Shown one piece after another: positions 9,301-17,382 of a stretch of DNA of 58,935 nucleotides; the first letter of the stretch is position 1, and each line of letters starts with the position of its first letter. The stretch is from Mycobacterium colombiense. Its GTDB lineage: Bacteria > Actinomycetota > Actinomycetes > Mycobacteriales > Mycobacteriaceae. The notes beneath the pieces were generated by a model, which searched no databases, was not told the DNA's origin, and worked only from the letters and a program-made list of their open reading frames with translations. The position numbers and the translations under genes are program-made. Location of the stretch: NCBI RefSeq assembly GCF_003284935.1, contig NZ_QMEV01000031.1:1-58935 (forward strand), in the 5' to 3' direction.

Positions 9301-10632
9301 ATGAGCGCCGACCCGCAGGTTGCGACCGCCGTGGGAGGTGAGGCGGTGGCCCATCCACGGCGGTCGGTGATCGAGGCGGCGTGGCGGGCCATCGGCCCCG
9401 GCGTGGAGGTGCTCAGCGGTGACGACGGTGCCCCACTGAGCCGGACCGTCAAACGCATCCTCGACCCGTTGGTGCTGCGACTGCGATCCAACCCCGCCTA
9501 TTCGGCCCCGGTGGTCACGGCGGAGACGGCCGCGGCGATGCACGACCTCATCGTCGGCGGCGGCCCCGAATTGCGTTCGGCCGCAGCATGGTTCGATGCT
9601 CTCAAGCTGGAGCGCCGCAGGCAGCGGATCCGCACCGGCAACGCCCAGGAGCTGTATTTTCCGGTCTGTTTCGAACTCGCCGTCACGAAAGGCCCTCCGA
9701 CGCCGCAGGATTACCAGACCGCGGCGGCGGTGCTCGGCGAGATCCATCGCGATCGCGATCGCACCGCGATCGAGGTCCTGCACCGATACGTGGCCGATGC
9801 CCATGTCGTTGCCGCGCTCGCCGAGCAGTTGGAGCACAGTTGGCGCGATGTGCGACCGGACGAGGCCGCCGTCATCGATCCGTTCCGGGCCGAGCTCGGC
9901 ACGGTGTTGGGCGCGGCCGGCGGCCACGGCGCCGCGGCGACCCGCCGGCGCGTGTGGTCGGCGATGATCACCGACCCGACCCCGTACAACCTGGGCGCGC
10001 TGGCCCGCACCGAGACGGACCGACTGCCCTGGTCGATCGTCGATCTTGGCCTGAGTTCCGTTGCGCCACAACAGCCGCCGTCGATTTCACAGAGCGCCGA
10101 TGGTGAGCGTCCGCTGGATCGCAGTGTGGTGGACCGGGTGCGGGCGACCCTGCGGCGCGCCCTGGATCGCGACGCGTTACCCGAAATCCCGGTGCTGTGC
10201 GCGGAAGAGGTCGACCGGGCCTGCGCGCCGTGGGGGCTACTGGCCGAGGACAAACAAGCCACGCTGGTGGCGGGCATCGAGGTCGCGATCCAGCTCGCTC
10301 CGCTGGACCCGTCCGCCTCGTGCCGTTACGACCTCGCCGCGCAGATCCAGGCGCGGCTGCGCAAGGAGGCGTACGTGATGCACGCCCGCCGGTATCTGGC
10401 CGAGAACGGCCCGATTCATCCCCGCCAGCGTCAGGTGGTCGACGACCTCGCGGCCTTCGCGCAGCCCTACCTGAGCCGGCTGTGGGCGCGGCTGCACGGG
10501 CGGGACGTCTGGCAGGAGCGTTGTGACGACGTCGACGACGTGCGCGCGCTATTGGACGGGGTGGCCCGGTCGGTGAGCCTGGATCACCGGCAGCGCATCA
10601 AAGCGATGCTGGAATTGCAGGTGGCCGGGTGA
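9301..10632 (+). CDS. Unrecognised protein of the CHAT locus (443 aa)
   Basis: 443 residues, mainly helical and charged, cytoplasmic by lack of a signal or membrane segment. Recognisable landmarks are RTVKRILDPLVLRLRSNPAY near residue 45, ELYFPVCFELAVTKGPPTP near 118 and WSIVDLGLSSVAPQQPP near 244. A C-terminal helical domain with EVDRACAPWGLLAEDKQ (about 303-319) follows. I know no family for it. ATG 9301 is supported by the -10 at 9289. Its stop overlaps the next start as GTGA, so it forms a coupled pair with the 10629 gene, and its adjacency to the TPR/CHAT pair suggests a shared role (inference). Confidence 0.75.
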   Translation: MSADPQVATAVGGEAVAHPRRSVIEAAWRAIGPGVEVLSGDDGAPLSRTVKRILDPLVLRLRSNPAYSAPVVTAETAAAMHDLIVGGGPELRSAAAWFDALKLERRRQRIRTGNAQELYFPVCFELAVTKGPPTPQDYQTAAAVLGEIHRDRDRTAIEVLHRYVADAHVVAALAEQLEHSWRDVRPDEAAVIDPFRAELGTVLGAAGGHGAAATRRRVWSAMITDPTPYNLGALARTETDRLPWSIVDLGLSSVAPQQPPSISQSADGERPLDRSVVDRVRATLRRALDRDALPEIPVLCAEEVDRACAPWGLLAEDKQATLVAGIEVAIQLAPLDPSASCRYDLAAQIQARLRKEAYVMHARRYLAENGPIHPRQRQVVDDLAAFAQPYLSRLWARLHGRDVWQERCDDVDDVRALLDGVARSVSLDHRQRIKAMLELQVAG

Positions 10633-11768
10633 GACTGGTTGCCGATTCCGGGCTTTGGAGCACCGAGCCCGTAAACCCCACGGCCGCAACGCCACTGATC
10701 GCCCTGCTGGAGGTCAGCGGAGCGGTGCTGTCGTGGACGGTGGACGACCCCGACGACGCGGCGCCGCACATCACGTTCACCGACGTGTCGCGCGCGGACT
10801 GGTTGTGGCGGGTGCTCGGTGAAGCCGGTCATGTCGCGCTGGTGTCGGCCGTGGACGGGGTGCCCGGTCACCCGCGCGGCATCGAGCTCGCGGGCGTCGA
10901 CCTGGTGCCGGGCTCGCTCGCCCCGCTGCGCAGGCTCGCCATCGGCCATTGGCTGCGCCGGTGGTGGCCCGCCAGCAGGCAGGACGGCCTCGCCGGCCTG
11001 GACCGCGCGCTGCTCGATGTCGAGGTTGCGGCGCTGACCGCCGGCGCGCAGAGCTTCTTTTCCGACGACACGCTGGATTCGGACGTGACGCAGCTGCTTG
11101 CGCCGCACGCCGACGCGCTGATGAGCCGGGCCCACAGCGATGATTCCCGGGTGGTGGACCTGGTCCGGGCGAGCGCCGGACTCGCCGAGGAAATCGGCGT
11201 GGGCGGCGACCGGTGGTTCGAACTCATTGCCGCGCTTGACGATCCGCGCCTGATTGTGACGATGCCGACCGATCGTCGCGATGACTACGCGTTAGCCGCC
11301 GGCGCGGGCGCGGGTCCGTTCGGGGCGGCCGCGATAGCCCGCGGCGTCGCCTCCGTCGCCTGGAGCGGGGTTCCCCCGGCGATCTTCGATGCCGGCGAAA
11401 ACACCGTGGACTGGAGCGTCGACGCCCGCGGTTCGGCGGTCGTCGCCGTCGTACAGGCGGCCGTCATCGGGCCGGACCCGGCGACCGGCATCGCGGTGCG
11501 CCTGCGTTCGGCGGCCATCGAGGGCCTCGGCACCCTGGACGCCGGCGGCCGCGCAACCCTTCCGTTGCAAGACGGCCGCGGGCAGCCCCTGACGGAGTCG
11601 GTGGCCTGGGACCACGACTGGTCGGCGACGTCGGTCCTGGTGGGTGCCGAATCGACGGAATCCCCCGAAATCCGGGAGCGGGTGCGGCGCTGGGCTCGGT
11701 CGCGGCTGGACTCGCCGCCGCGAGACGCCTTCCTCGCCGAAATATTGGCCGCGGAATCTGCCTATTAG
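10629..11768 (+). CDS. Unrecognised protein of the CHAT locus (379 aa)
   Basis: 379 residues from GTG 10629 (VRLVADSGLWSTEPVNPTA), overlapping the previous stop by GTGA. The first part carries strands and a Trp-rich helix (SRADWLWRVLGEAGHVALVS; IGHWLRRWWPASRQ), the middle is helical, and residues about 240-340 look like a beta-sandwich (AIFDAGENTVDWSVDARGSA, VLVGAES). The Ala/Gly stretch DDYALAAGAGAGPFGAAAIA is low complexity. No family is recognised. Being translated together with the 443-residue protein, the two may form a complex. Confidence 0.72.
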   Translation: MRLVADSGLWSTEPVNPTAATPLIALLEVSGAVLSWTVDDPDDAAPHITFTDVSRADWLWRVLGEAGHVALVSAVDGVPGHPRGIELAGVDLVPGSLAPLRRLAIGHWLRRWWPASRQDGLAGLDRALLDVEVAALTAGAQSFFSDDTLDSDVTQLLAPHADALMSRAHSDDSRVVDLVRASAGLAEEIGVGGDRWFELIAALDDPRLIVTMPTDRRDDYALAAGAGAGPFGAAAIARGVASVAWSGVPPAIFDAGENTVDWSVDARGSAVVAVVQAAVIGPDPATGIAVRLRSAAIEGLGTLDAGGRATLPLQDGRGQPLTESVAWDHDWSATSVLVGAESTESPEIRERVRRWARSRLDSPPRDAFLAEILAAESAY

Positions 11769-11794
11769 GCCTACTAAGAACCCCGGCCATTCCC

Positions 11795-11806
11795 TATGCT
11801 GAGCGA
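11795..11806 (+). promoter_or_regulatory. -10 element for a leaderless transcript of the 11807 gene
   Basis: TATGCT (11795-11800) followed by 6 nt and GTG 11807, with no Shine-Dalgarno. It marks the downstream transcriptional border of the CHAT locus. Confidence 0.5.
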
Positions 11807-12865
11807 GTGCCAAACACCTATCGCGTCGTTCAGTGGAACACCGGAAACGTCGGCAAGAGCTCACTGAAGTCGATCGTCGGCAACTCCACCCTGGAATTGG
11901 TGGGCTGCTACGCCTGGTCGCCGGAGAAGGCGGGCCGCGACGCCGGCGAACTCGTCGGGATCGAGCCGCTCGGCGTCAAAGCGACCAACGACATCGACGA
12001 GCTGCTGGCGCTGAAGCCGGACTGCGTGGTCTACAACCCGATGTGGATCAACGTCGACGAACTCGTCCGCATCCTGTCCGCCGGCGTCAACGTGGTGACC
12101 ACGGCCTCGTTCATCACCGGCCACAACCTCGGCGAGGGTCGGGACCGGATCCTGGAGGCCTGCGAGAAGGGCGGCTCCACGATCTTCGGGTCAGGCGTCA
12201 GCCCGGGCTTCGCCGAACTCTTGGCCATCGTGTCGGCGATGGTCTGCAACCGGATCGACAAGGTCACCGTCAACGAGGCCGCCGACACCACCTTCTATGA
12301 CTCGCCGGAGACCGAGAAGCCCGTCGGCTTCGGCCAACCGATCGACAACCCCGACCTGCCGGCGATGGCGGCGAAGGGCACGGCCATTTTCGGCGAGGCC
12401 GTCCGGTTGGTGGGTGACGCGCTGGGTGTCGAGCTCGACGAGGTGCGCTGCGTCGCCGAGTTCGCCCAGACCACCGAGGATCTCGTCATGGCGTCCTGGA
12501 CCATCCCGGCCGGACACGTCGCCGGTACCTACATCAGCTGGCAGGGCATCGTCGGCGGCCAGACACTCATCGACCTCAACGTCCGGTGGAAAAAGGGACA
12601 GACGCTCGATCCCGACTGGCAGATCGAACAGGACGGCTGGGTCATCCAGATCGACGGGCAGCCGACGGTCACCACCAAGGTCGGCTTCCTACCGCCGCCG
12701 TACTTCGAGGCCACGACGCTCGAGGAATTCATGGACCTCGGCCACATCATGACGGCGGTGCCGGCCATCAACGGCATCGCCGCGGTCGTCGCCGCGGCGC
12801 CGGGAATCGCCACCTACGCCGACCTTCCGCTGACACTCCCGCGCGGCAACGCGTATGTCGGCTGA
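11807..12865 (+). CDS. DapB-like NAD(P)-dependent oxidoreductase
   Basis: 352 residues. The N-terminus YRVVQWNTGNVGKSSLKSI is a Rossmann dinucleotide motif of the type found in dihydrodipicolinate-reductase-like proteins. A second Rossmann feature is VVYNPMWINVDELVRILSAG with NVVTTASF. Mycobacteria have many such paralogues, often in lipid, steroid or xenobiotic gene clusters; the substrate is unknown. The window holds a second paralogue at 32557. The C-terminal part ends with AVPAINGIAAVVAAAPGIATYADLPL, a shared family ending. GTG 11807 is supported by the leaderless -10 element. Confidence 0.85.
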   Translation: MPNTYRVVQWNTGNVGKSSLKSIVGNSTLELVGCYAWSPEKAGRDAGELVGIEPLGVKATNDIDELLALKPDCVVYNPMWINVDELVRILSAGVNVVTTASFITGHNLGEGRDRILEACEKGGSTIFGSGVSPGFAELLAIVSAMVCNRIDKVTVNEAADTTFYDSPETEKPVGFGQPIDNPDLPAMAAKGTAIFGEAVRLVGDALGVELDEVRCVAEFAQTTEDLVMASWTIPAGHVAGTYISWQGIVGGQTLIDLNVRWKKGQTLDPDWQIEQDGWVIQIDGQPTVTTKVGFLPPPYFEATTLEEFMDLGHIMTAVPAINGIAAVVAAAPGIATYADLPLTLPRGNAYVG

Positions 12866-12896
12866 TCCGGGTCAGCCCTGCCCCGACATCGCCGTC

Positions 12897-13055
12897 TCAG
12901 CCCAAATGCTCCGGGGGCTCGGGTTTGATAACGGGGGGCCGATCGGCGGGCGAGTCACCCAAATAGCGCCTCAGGCGCAGCAGCTGATTGATCACCATGC
13001 CGATGCCGAGCAGCATCAGCCCCGCCACTATTGCCACCACGATCGCGGTGCTCAC
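12897..13055 (-). CDS. Small single-pass membrane protein
   Basis: 52 residues from GTG 13055. One N-terminal membrane helix (STAIVVAIVAGLMLLGIGMV), then a basic stop (LLRLRRYLGDSP) and a Pro-rich cytoplasmic tail (PADRPPVIKPEPPEHLG). The function is unknown. It ends 31 bp from the end of the convergent 11807 gene. Confidence 0.6.
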   Translation of the reverse strand: MSTAIVVAIVAGLMLLGIGMVINQLLRLRRYLGDSPADRPPVIKPEPPEHLG

Positions 13056-13116
13056 GAGTCCATGATGACAGCAACGCGGGTTTTGATAGCTGCCATTGCC
13101 GGGTAGCCACAGCGGC

Positions 13117-13290
13117 ATGAGCAACGAAGACAAGCTGAAGAACAAGATCGAGGACCTGGGCGGCCGGGCCAAGGAGGCCATCGGCAAGGCGACCGGTGAC
13201 CACGACACCAAAAACGAGGGCAGGGCGGACCAGGCGAAGTCCAGCCTGAAGGACGCCGGCGAAAAGGTGAAGGACGCCTTCAAGAAGTAA
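13117..13290 (+). CDS. CsbD family stress protein
   Basis: 57 residues, hydrophilic and helical: MSNEDKLKNKIEDLGGRAKE, AIGKATGDHDTKNEG, KSSLKDAGEKVKDAFKK. This is the CsbD pattern of a short general-stress protein (N-terminal KIEDLGGRAKEAIGKATGD). The molecular function of the family is unknown. Its TAA stop shares an A with the start of the cutinase gene (TAATG), so the two are likely co-transcribed. Confidence 0.85.
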   Translation: MSNEDKLKNKIEDLGGRAKEAIGKATGDHDTKNEGRADQAKSSLKDAGEKVKDAFKK

Positions 13291-14012
13291 TGAGCATCCG
13301 TGCGGTGTCGGCCGTCATGTTCGGGCGCCGGCTGTCCATCTGTGCGCTTTCCGCTGTCGCGGTGTGCGATTCGCTGCTCGCGAGCGTGCCGGTTCCGTCC
13401 GCGGCGGCCGAGCCGTGTCCGGACGTCGAGGTCGTCTTCGCTCGGGGATCCGGCGAGGCGCCCGGCGTCGGCGGCATCGGCCAGCCCTTCGTCGACGCGT
13501 TGCGTTCACGGCTGGGCGGTCGGTCGCTGGCCGTGTATCCGGTGAATTACCCTGCCAGCACGGACTTTTCGAGCCCGGACTTTCCATTGACGGTCATCGA
13601 CGGCATCCGCGACGCCAGTTCGCACATCGAGTCGATGGCGGCGAGCTGTCCCAACACCAAAGAGGTGCTCGGTGGCTACTCGCAGGGCGCCGCCGTCGCG
13701 GGGTACACCACCTCGGCCGCCGTGCCCCCGGGCGTGCCGGCGTCCGCGGTGCCCCCACCGATGCCGCCCGACGTCGCCAAGCACGTGGCCGCGGTGACGC
13801 TGTTCGGAACGCCCTCGGGTCAGTTCCTGCAGAAGTACAACGCACCGCCGCTGACCATCGGGCCGTTGTATCAGCCCAAGACCCTCGAGTTGTGCGCGCA
13901 GGGTGACCCGATCTGCGGCAAGGGCGACGGCAGTGACTTCGCCGCGCACACGTCGTATCCGATCAACGGCATGACCAACCAGGCGGCCAACTTCGCCTCG
14001 AGCCACCTCTGA
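13290..14012 (+). CDS. Secreted cutinase-family serine esterase
   Basis: 240 residues. A signal peptide (to about SAAA, residue 40) precedes a cutinase/culp fold: EPCPDVEVVFARGSGEAPG at the mature start, nucleophile Ser131 in GGYSQGAA, Asp206 in CAQGDPICG and His220 in AAHTSYP, with two disulfide cysteine pairs. Such Culp enzymes hydrolyse esters, phospholipids or polyesters outside the cytoplasm. Its position between lucA and an epimerase matches the cut5 (Rv3724) site in M. tuberculosis, where the gene is annotated as two pieces. Here the gene is intact. Confidence 0.93.
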   Translation: MSIRAVSAVMFGRRLSICALSAVAVCDSLLASVPVPSAAAEPCPDVEVVFARGSGEAPGVGGIGQPFVDALRSRLGGRSLAVYPVNYPASTDFSSPDFPLTVIDGIRDASSHIESMAASCPNTKEVLGGYSQGAAVAGYTTSAAVPPGVPASAVPPPMPPDVAKHVAAVTLFGTPSGQFLQKYNAPPLTIGPLYQPKTLELCAQGDPICGKGDGSDFAAHTSYPINGMTNQAANFASSHL

Positions 14013-14038
14013 ATTTCCGCGTCTTGCAGAATGAGGCC

Positions 14039-15025
14039 ATGCGGGTTCTGATCACGGGCGGTACCGGATTTGTCGGCGGGTGGACCGCCAAGGCCATCTC
14101 CGATGCGGGGCACTCCGTCAGGTTTCTGGTCCGAAACCCCGACAAGCTGCAGACCACCGTGGCCAAGTTGGGCGTGGACGTCACGGATTTCGCCGTCGCC
14201 GACATCACCGACCGCCTCGCCGTGCGGGAGGCGTTGCAGGGTTGCGATGCCGTCGTGCACAGCGCCGCACTCGTGGCCACCGATCCGCGCCAGACGGCCG
14301 AGATGCTCGCCACCAACATGCAAGGCGCACAGAACGTCCTCGGCCAGTCGGTCGAGCTGGGCCTGGATCCCATCGTCCACGTGTCCAGCTTCACCGCGCT
14401 GTTCCATCCCGACCTGGAGACCTTGACGGCGGACCTGCCGGTGGTGGGCGGCGCGGACGGATACGGAACGTCCAAGGCGCAGGTCGAGATCTACGCCCGG
14501 GGCCTGCAGGATGCGGGTGCGCCGGTCAACATCACCTATCCGGGCATGGTGCTCGGTCCCCCGGCCGGCGATCAGTTCGGTGAGGCCGGCGAGGGTGTGC
14601 GGTCCGCCCTGCAGATGCACGCGATCCCGGGGCGCAGCGCGGCGTGGCTGATCGTCGACGTCCGCGACCTCGCCGCGCTGCACGCGGCCCTGCTCGAGCC
14701 CGGGCGCGGACCGCGCCGCTACACCGCGGGCGGTCATCGGGTGCCCGCGGCCGAGCTGGCCAACCTGCTCGGCGAGGTCGCCGGGACGCCGATGGTCGCC
14801 GTCCCCATCCCGGACACGGCGCTGCGCGTCGCCGGGGCGGTGCTGGATCGGGCGAACCGCTTTCTGCCCTTCGAGACGCCGTTCACCTGGGCGGGAATGC
14901 AGTACTACACGCAGATGCCGGCCTCCGACGATTCCCCGAGCGAGCGCGAGCTCGGTATCACCTATCGGGATCCGCAGGAGACCGTGGCGGATACCTTCGA
15001 GGCGATTCGCACCGAAGGCGCCTAG
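14039..15025 (+). CDS. NAD-dependent epimerase/dehydratase (Rv3725-like)
   Basis: 328 residues from ATG 14039 (MRVLITGGTGFVGGW), an extended SDR with glycine motif TGGTGFVG at residues 6-13. The catalytic Tyr and Lys are in YGTSKAQ, and VHSAALV and VSSFTALF fit the 3-beta-HSD/epimerase branch. The C-terminal substrate domain includes FLPFETPFTWAGMQYYTQMP. The substrate is unknown. It follows the cutinase by 26 bp, the same order as Rv3724-Rv3725. Confidence 0.88.
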   Translation: MRVLITGGTGFVGGWTAKAISDAGHSVRFLVRNPDKLQTTVAKLGVDVTDFAVADITDRLAVREALQGCDAVVHSAALVATDPRQTAEMLATNMQGAQNVLGQSVELGLDPIVHVSSFTALFHPDLETLTADLPVVGGADGYGTSKAQVEIYARGLQDAGAPVNITYPGMVLGPPAGDQFGEAGEGVRSALQMHAIPGRSAAWLIVDVRDLAALHAALLEPGRGPRRYTAGGHRVPAAELANLLGEVAGTPMVAVPIPDTALRVAGAVLDRANRFLPFETPFTWAGMQYYTQMPASDDSPSERELGITYRDPQETVADTFEAIRTEGA

Positions 15026-15037
15026 CCGCGCCGTGTC

Positions 15038-15427
15038 TCAGGCGGCGGGCTTGATCTCGAGTCCGACGTGCACCTTGTCGATGCCGCCGCGGACGATCGA
15101 GTGCGCATAGAACCACGGGGCGTGATACCAGTAGCGCCTGAGGACGGCGTTGTAGACCCGCCTCGTCTCGGATTTCGGTAGCACCCGGGCTTTCGCCTCG
15201 ACCTCCTCGCTCTTGGGCTTGCCCAGCGCCGTGCTCTTGGCGATCGTCACCCTGGGAGTGTTGGTGATGCGCTTGGTTTTCCAGGACCCGTCGTCGGTGA
15301 TCACCAACAGCGTGTCGTCCCCGTCGGGCACGCCCCAGATCGGTGTCGGTTTCGGACGCCCGTCCTTGGTGAAGGTCGTCAACAGCAGGTACTTGGATTG
15401 AATGACGTCCGTGAAGCTGGGGGCCAC
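15038..15427 (-). CDS. PPOX-class split beta-barrel F420/flavin reductase
   Basis: 129 residues, GTG 15427 with AAGGAAAG upstream. Motifs KYLLLTTFTKDGRPKPTPIW and TKRITNTPRVTIAKST are characteristic of the pyridoxamine-5'-phosphate-oxidase-like split-barrel proteins, many of which use F420 in mycobacteria; RVYNAVLRRYWYHAPWFY fits the same subgroup. The substrate is unknown. It is divergent from the TetR gene, with a palindrome in the shared promoter region. Confidence 0.82.
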   Translation of the reverse strand: MAPSFTDVIQSKYLLLTTFTKDGRPKPTPIWGVPDGDDTLLVITDDGSWKTKRITNTPRVTIAKSTALGKPKSEEVEAKARVLPKSETRRVYNAVLRRYWYHAPWFYAHSIVRGGIDKVHVGLEIKPAA

Positions 15428-15520
15428 GAGCTTTCCTTTTCTGTGGATCAGGGTGTTTGGACCTCAATTGCCCCATCATGCGACTTCCTAATCGTGGGCC
15501 GGCCGACCTGAGCTAAGCTC

Positions 15521-15536
15521 TTGGGCGATTGCCCAA
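15521..15536. promoter_or_regulatory. Palindromic operator upstream of TetR gene
   Basis: TTGGGCGATTGCCCAA, two 6-bp arms TTGGGC/GCCCAA around GATT. The same arms occur at 18236-18255 in front of the SDR/P450 operon, pointing to a common TetR regulator. Confidence 0.7.
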
Positions 15537-15574
15537 ACCGTGGCGTTTGTATCCGTTGCCGAAAGAGCCAGCAC

Positions 15575-16159
15575 ATGACAGCTTCGCGACGGCCGAAGAC
15601 GCGGGACTCCACCACTCGCGACATGCTGATCGACGCAACAATCCAGATCATGGTCGAGGAAGGATACGCGGCGGCGACCTCGCGGAGGGTGGCCAGCGCA
15701 GCCGGTGTCAAACCGGCGCTGGTCCACTATTACTTTCCCACCATGGATGAGCTGTATCTAGACGTGTTCCGGCGCGGGGCGGCCGCCTATCAGGAGCGCC
15801 AAAAGCAGGCGTTGACCTCCGACCGACCGCTACATGCCTTCTGGGACACGCTGATCGAACCAAAGGACACGCGCCTGCTGCTGGAGTTCATGGGACTTGC
15901 CAATCATCGCAAGGAGATCAGGGCGGAGCTCGCGGCTTGGTTTCAGCGGTGGCGCGATACGCAGATCACGGCGCTGACCTTCATCGTCCGCGAACATGAT
16001 GTGGACACAAACGAATTTCCGCCCGCCGGGCTCGCGGTCATCATCGCCGCGATCGGCCGCATGCTCATCCTGGAACAAGCGCTCGGCGCCACAGGGGGCC
16101 ATGAAGAAGCCGTCGCGCTGGTCAACCGGCTCATCGAGCGATTCGAGATGCCCACCTAG
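15575..16159 (+). CDS. TetR family transcriptional regulator
   Basis: 194 residues from ATG 15575 (MTASRRPKTRDSTTRDML). The N-terminal helix-turn-helix is clear: IQIMVEEGYAAATSRRVASA, AGVKPALVHYYFPTMDEL (about residues 25-65). The ligand domain includes LRLLLEFMGLANHRKEIR and ends in RLIERFEMPT. The palindrome at 15521-15536 just upstream and its twin in front of the leftward SDR/P450 operon suggest autoregulation and control of that operon, possibly with the divergent split-barrel reductase (inference). The ligand is unknown. Confidence 0.9.
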   Translation: MTASRRPKTRDSTTRDMLIDATIQIMVEEGYAAATSRRVASAAGVKPALVHYYFPTMDELYLDVFRRGAAAYQERQKQALTSDRPLHAFWDTLIEPKDTRLLLEFMGLANHRKEIRAELAAWFQRWRDTQITALTFIVREHDVDTNEFPPAGLAVIIAAIGRMLILEQALGATGGHEEAVALVNRLIERFEMPT

Positions 16160-16168
16160 CGCGGGCCT

Positions 16169-17371
16169 TCAGGGCAACACGACCCGTAGTCGCTCCCAGC
16201 CGCGGACGGTCGACGTCGACGCCAATTGCGCTGTGTCGTAATCGATGTCCCATTCGGGCCACCGATTCAGGATCTCGTCCAGCGCCACGCGACCCTCCAG
16301 GCGGGCCAGGTTGGCACCCAGGCAGTAGTGCACGCCCTTGCCGAAGGTGATGTGCGAGATGTTGTCGCGGCGGATGTTGTAGGTGTCGGGATCGGTGTAG
16401 CGGCGGTGATCGCGATTGGCTGCCCCGAACAGCAACAGCATGGCGCTGCCGGCCGGGACCGTCGTGCCGTAGCACTCGAAATCTCTTGCCAGCCAGCGGG
16501 CGACGTGCGGACCGGTGGGTTCGAATCGCAGTGTCTCGTCGACGGTGCGGGTCAACAGTGACCGGTCGCGGTAGACCTCGCGGCGCTGATCGGGGTGCTC
16601 GGCGAGCACCTTGGCCAGCCAGCCGATCAGCCGGCCGGTGGTCTCGTTCCCGGCGCCGGCGACCACCTGGGTGTAATGCAGCACTTCCTTGCGGGTCAGC
16701 TTGCGGTGCACCCCGTTCTCGTCGTCGAATTCGACGTTGAGCAGCGTCGTCATCAGATCGTCCGAGGGGTTCTTGGATCGCCATTCGACGTAGTCGGCAT
16801 AGATCCGGCCGTCGGCGATGGAGTCGGCGTCGGCGACCTTCAGTGGCGCGCCGGGCTTGGTGCGCAGGTTGGCGTCGTTGGCGTCACGCACCGAGATCTG
16901 TTCGGACTCCGGGATTCCCAATAACATACCGATCACGCGCATCGGCATCATGGATGCCAGCTCGGCGATGATGTCGAAGCCCCCCGAGCCGACGAGCGGG
17001 TCCAGACACCGCACGCAGTATTGCCGGATCTGGTCCTCGAGCGCGGCCATCCGGCGCGGGGTGAACACCCGCGACATCAGGCCGCGCAGCCTCGAGTGTT
17101 CGGGCGGGTCCTGGAACATCATGACGCCCCCGGGCATGTCGAATTTCGACTGGACGAGCTCGAGGATGTCGCTTCGCCTGTTGGAGAAGGTCTCCCAGTT
17201 GGCCAGGCCCCGCTCGACGTCGGAATGCCTTGACAGCGCCCAGAAGTCGTAGCGCTCGTTGTAGTAGATAGGCGCTTCTTCGCGCAGCCGCGCGTAGATC
17301 GGGTAGGGGTTGGCATTGATCTCGACGTCGTAGGGGTCGTAGTAGACGTCGGTGTCCTTGGTGACGGTCAT
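16169..17371 (-). CDS. Cytochrome P450
   Basis: 400 residues from ATG 17371 (MTVTKDTDVYYDPYDVEINA). I-helix GAGNETT, ExxR as ETLR and heme loop FGKGVHYCLGAN with Cys350. Substrate-entry features include FQDPPEHSRLRGLMSRVF, common in mycobacterial CYPs. It is 11 bp downstream of the mycofactocin-coupled SDR, so both are probably one operon: a P450 hydroxylation followed or preceded by alcohol oxidation (inference). I do not assign a CYP family number. Confidence 0.93.
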   Translation of the reverse strand: MTVTKDTDVYYDPYDVEINANPYPIYARLREEAPIYYNERYDFWALSRHSDVERGLANWETFSNRRSDILELVQSKFDMPGGVMMFQDPPEHSRLRGLMSRVFTPRRMAALEDQIRQYCVRCLDPLVGSGGFDIIAELASMMPMRVIGMLLGIPESEQISVRDANDANLRTKPGAPLKVADADSIADGRIYADYVEWRSKNPSDDLMTTLLNVEFDDENGVHRKLTRKEVLHYTQVVAGAGNETTGRLIGWLAKVLAEHPDQRREVYRDRSLLTRTVDETLRFEPTGPHVARWLARDFECYGTTVPAGSAMLLLFGAANRDHRRYTDPDTYNIRRDNISHITFGKGVHYCLGANLARLEGRVALDEILNRWPEWDIDYDTAQLASTSTVRGWERLRVVLP

Positions 17372-17382
17372 CGATCCGTTCC

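Noticed and set aside
9218..9358. N-terminal extension of the 99-residue minus-strand protein
   Set aside because: It would overlap the start and promoter of the 9301 gene; ATG 9217 gives a sensible small protein.
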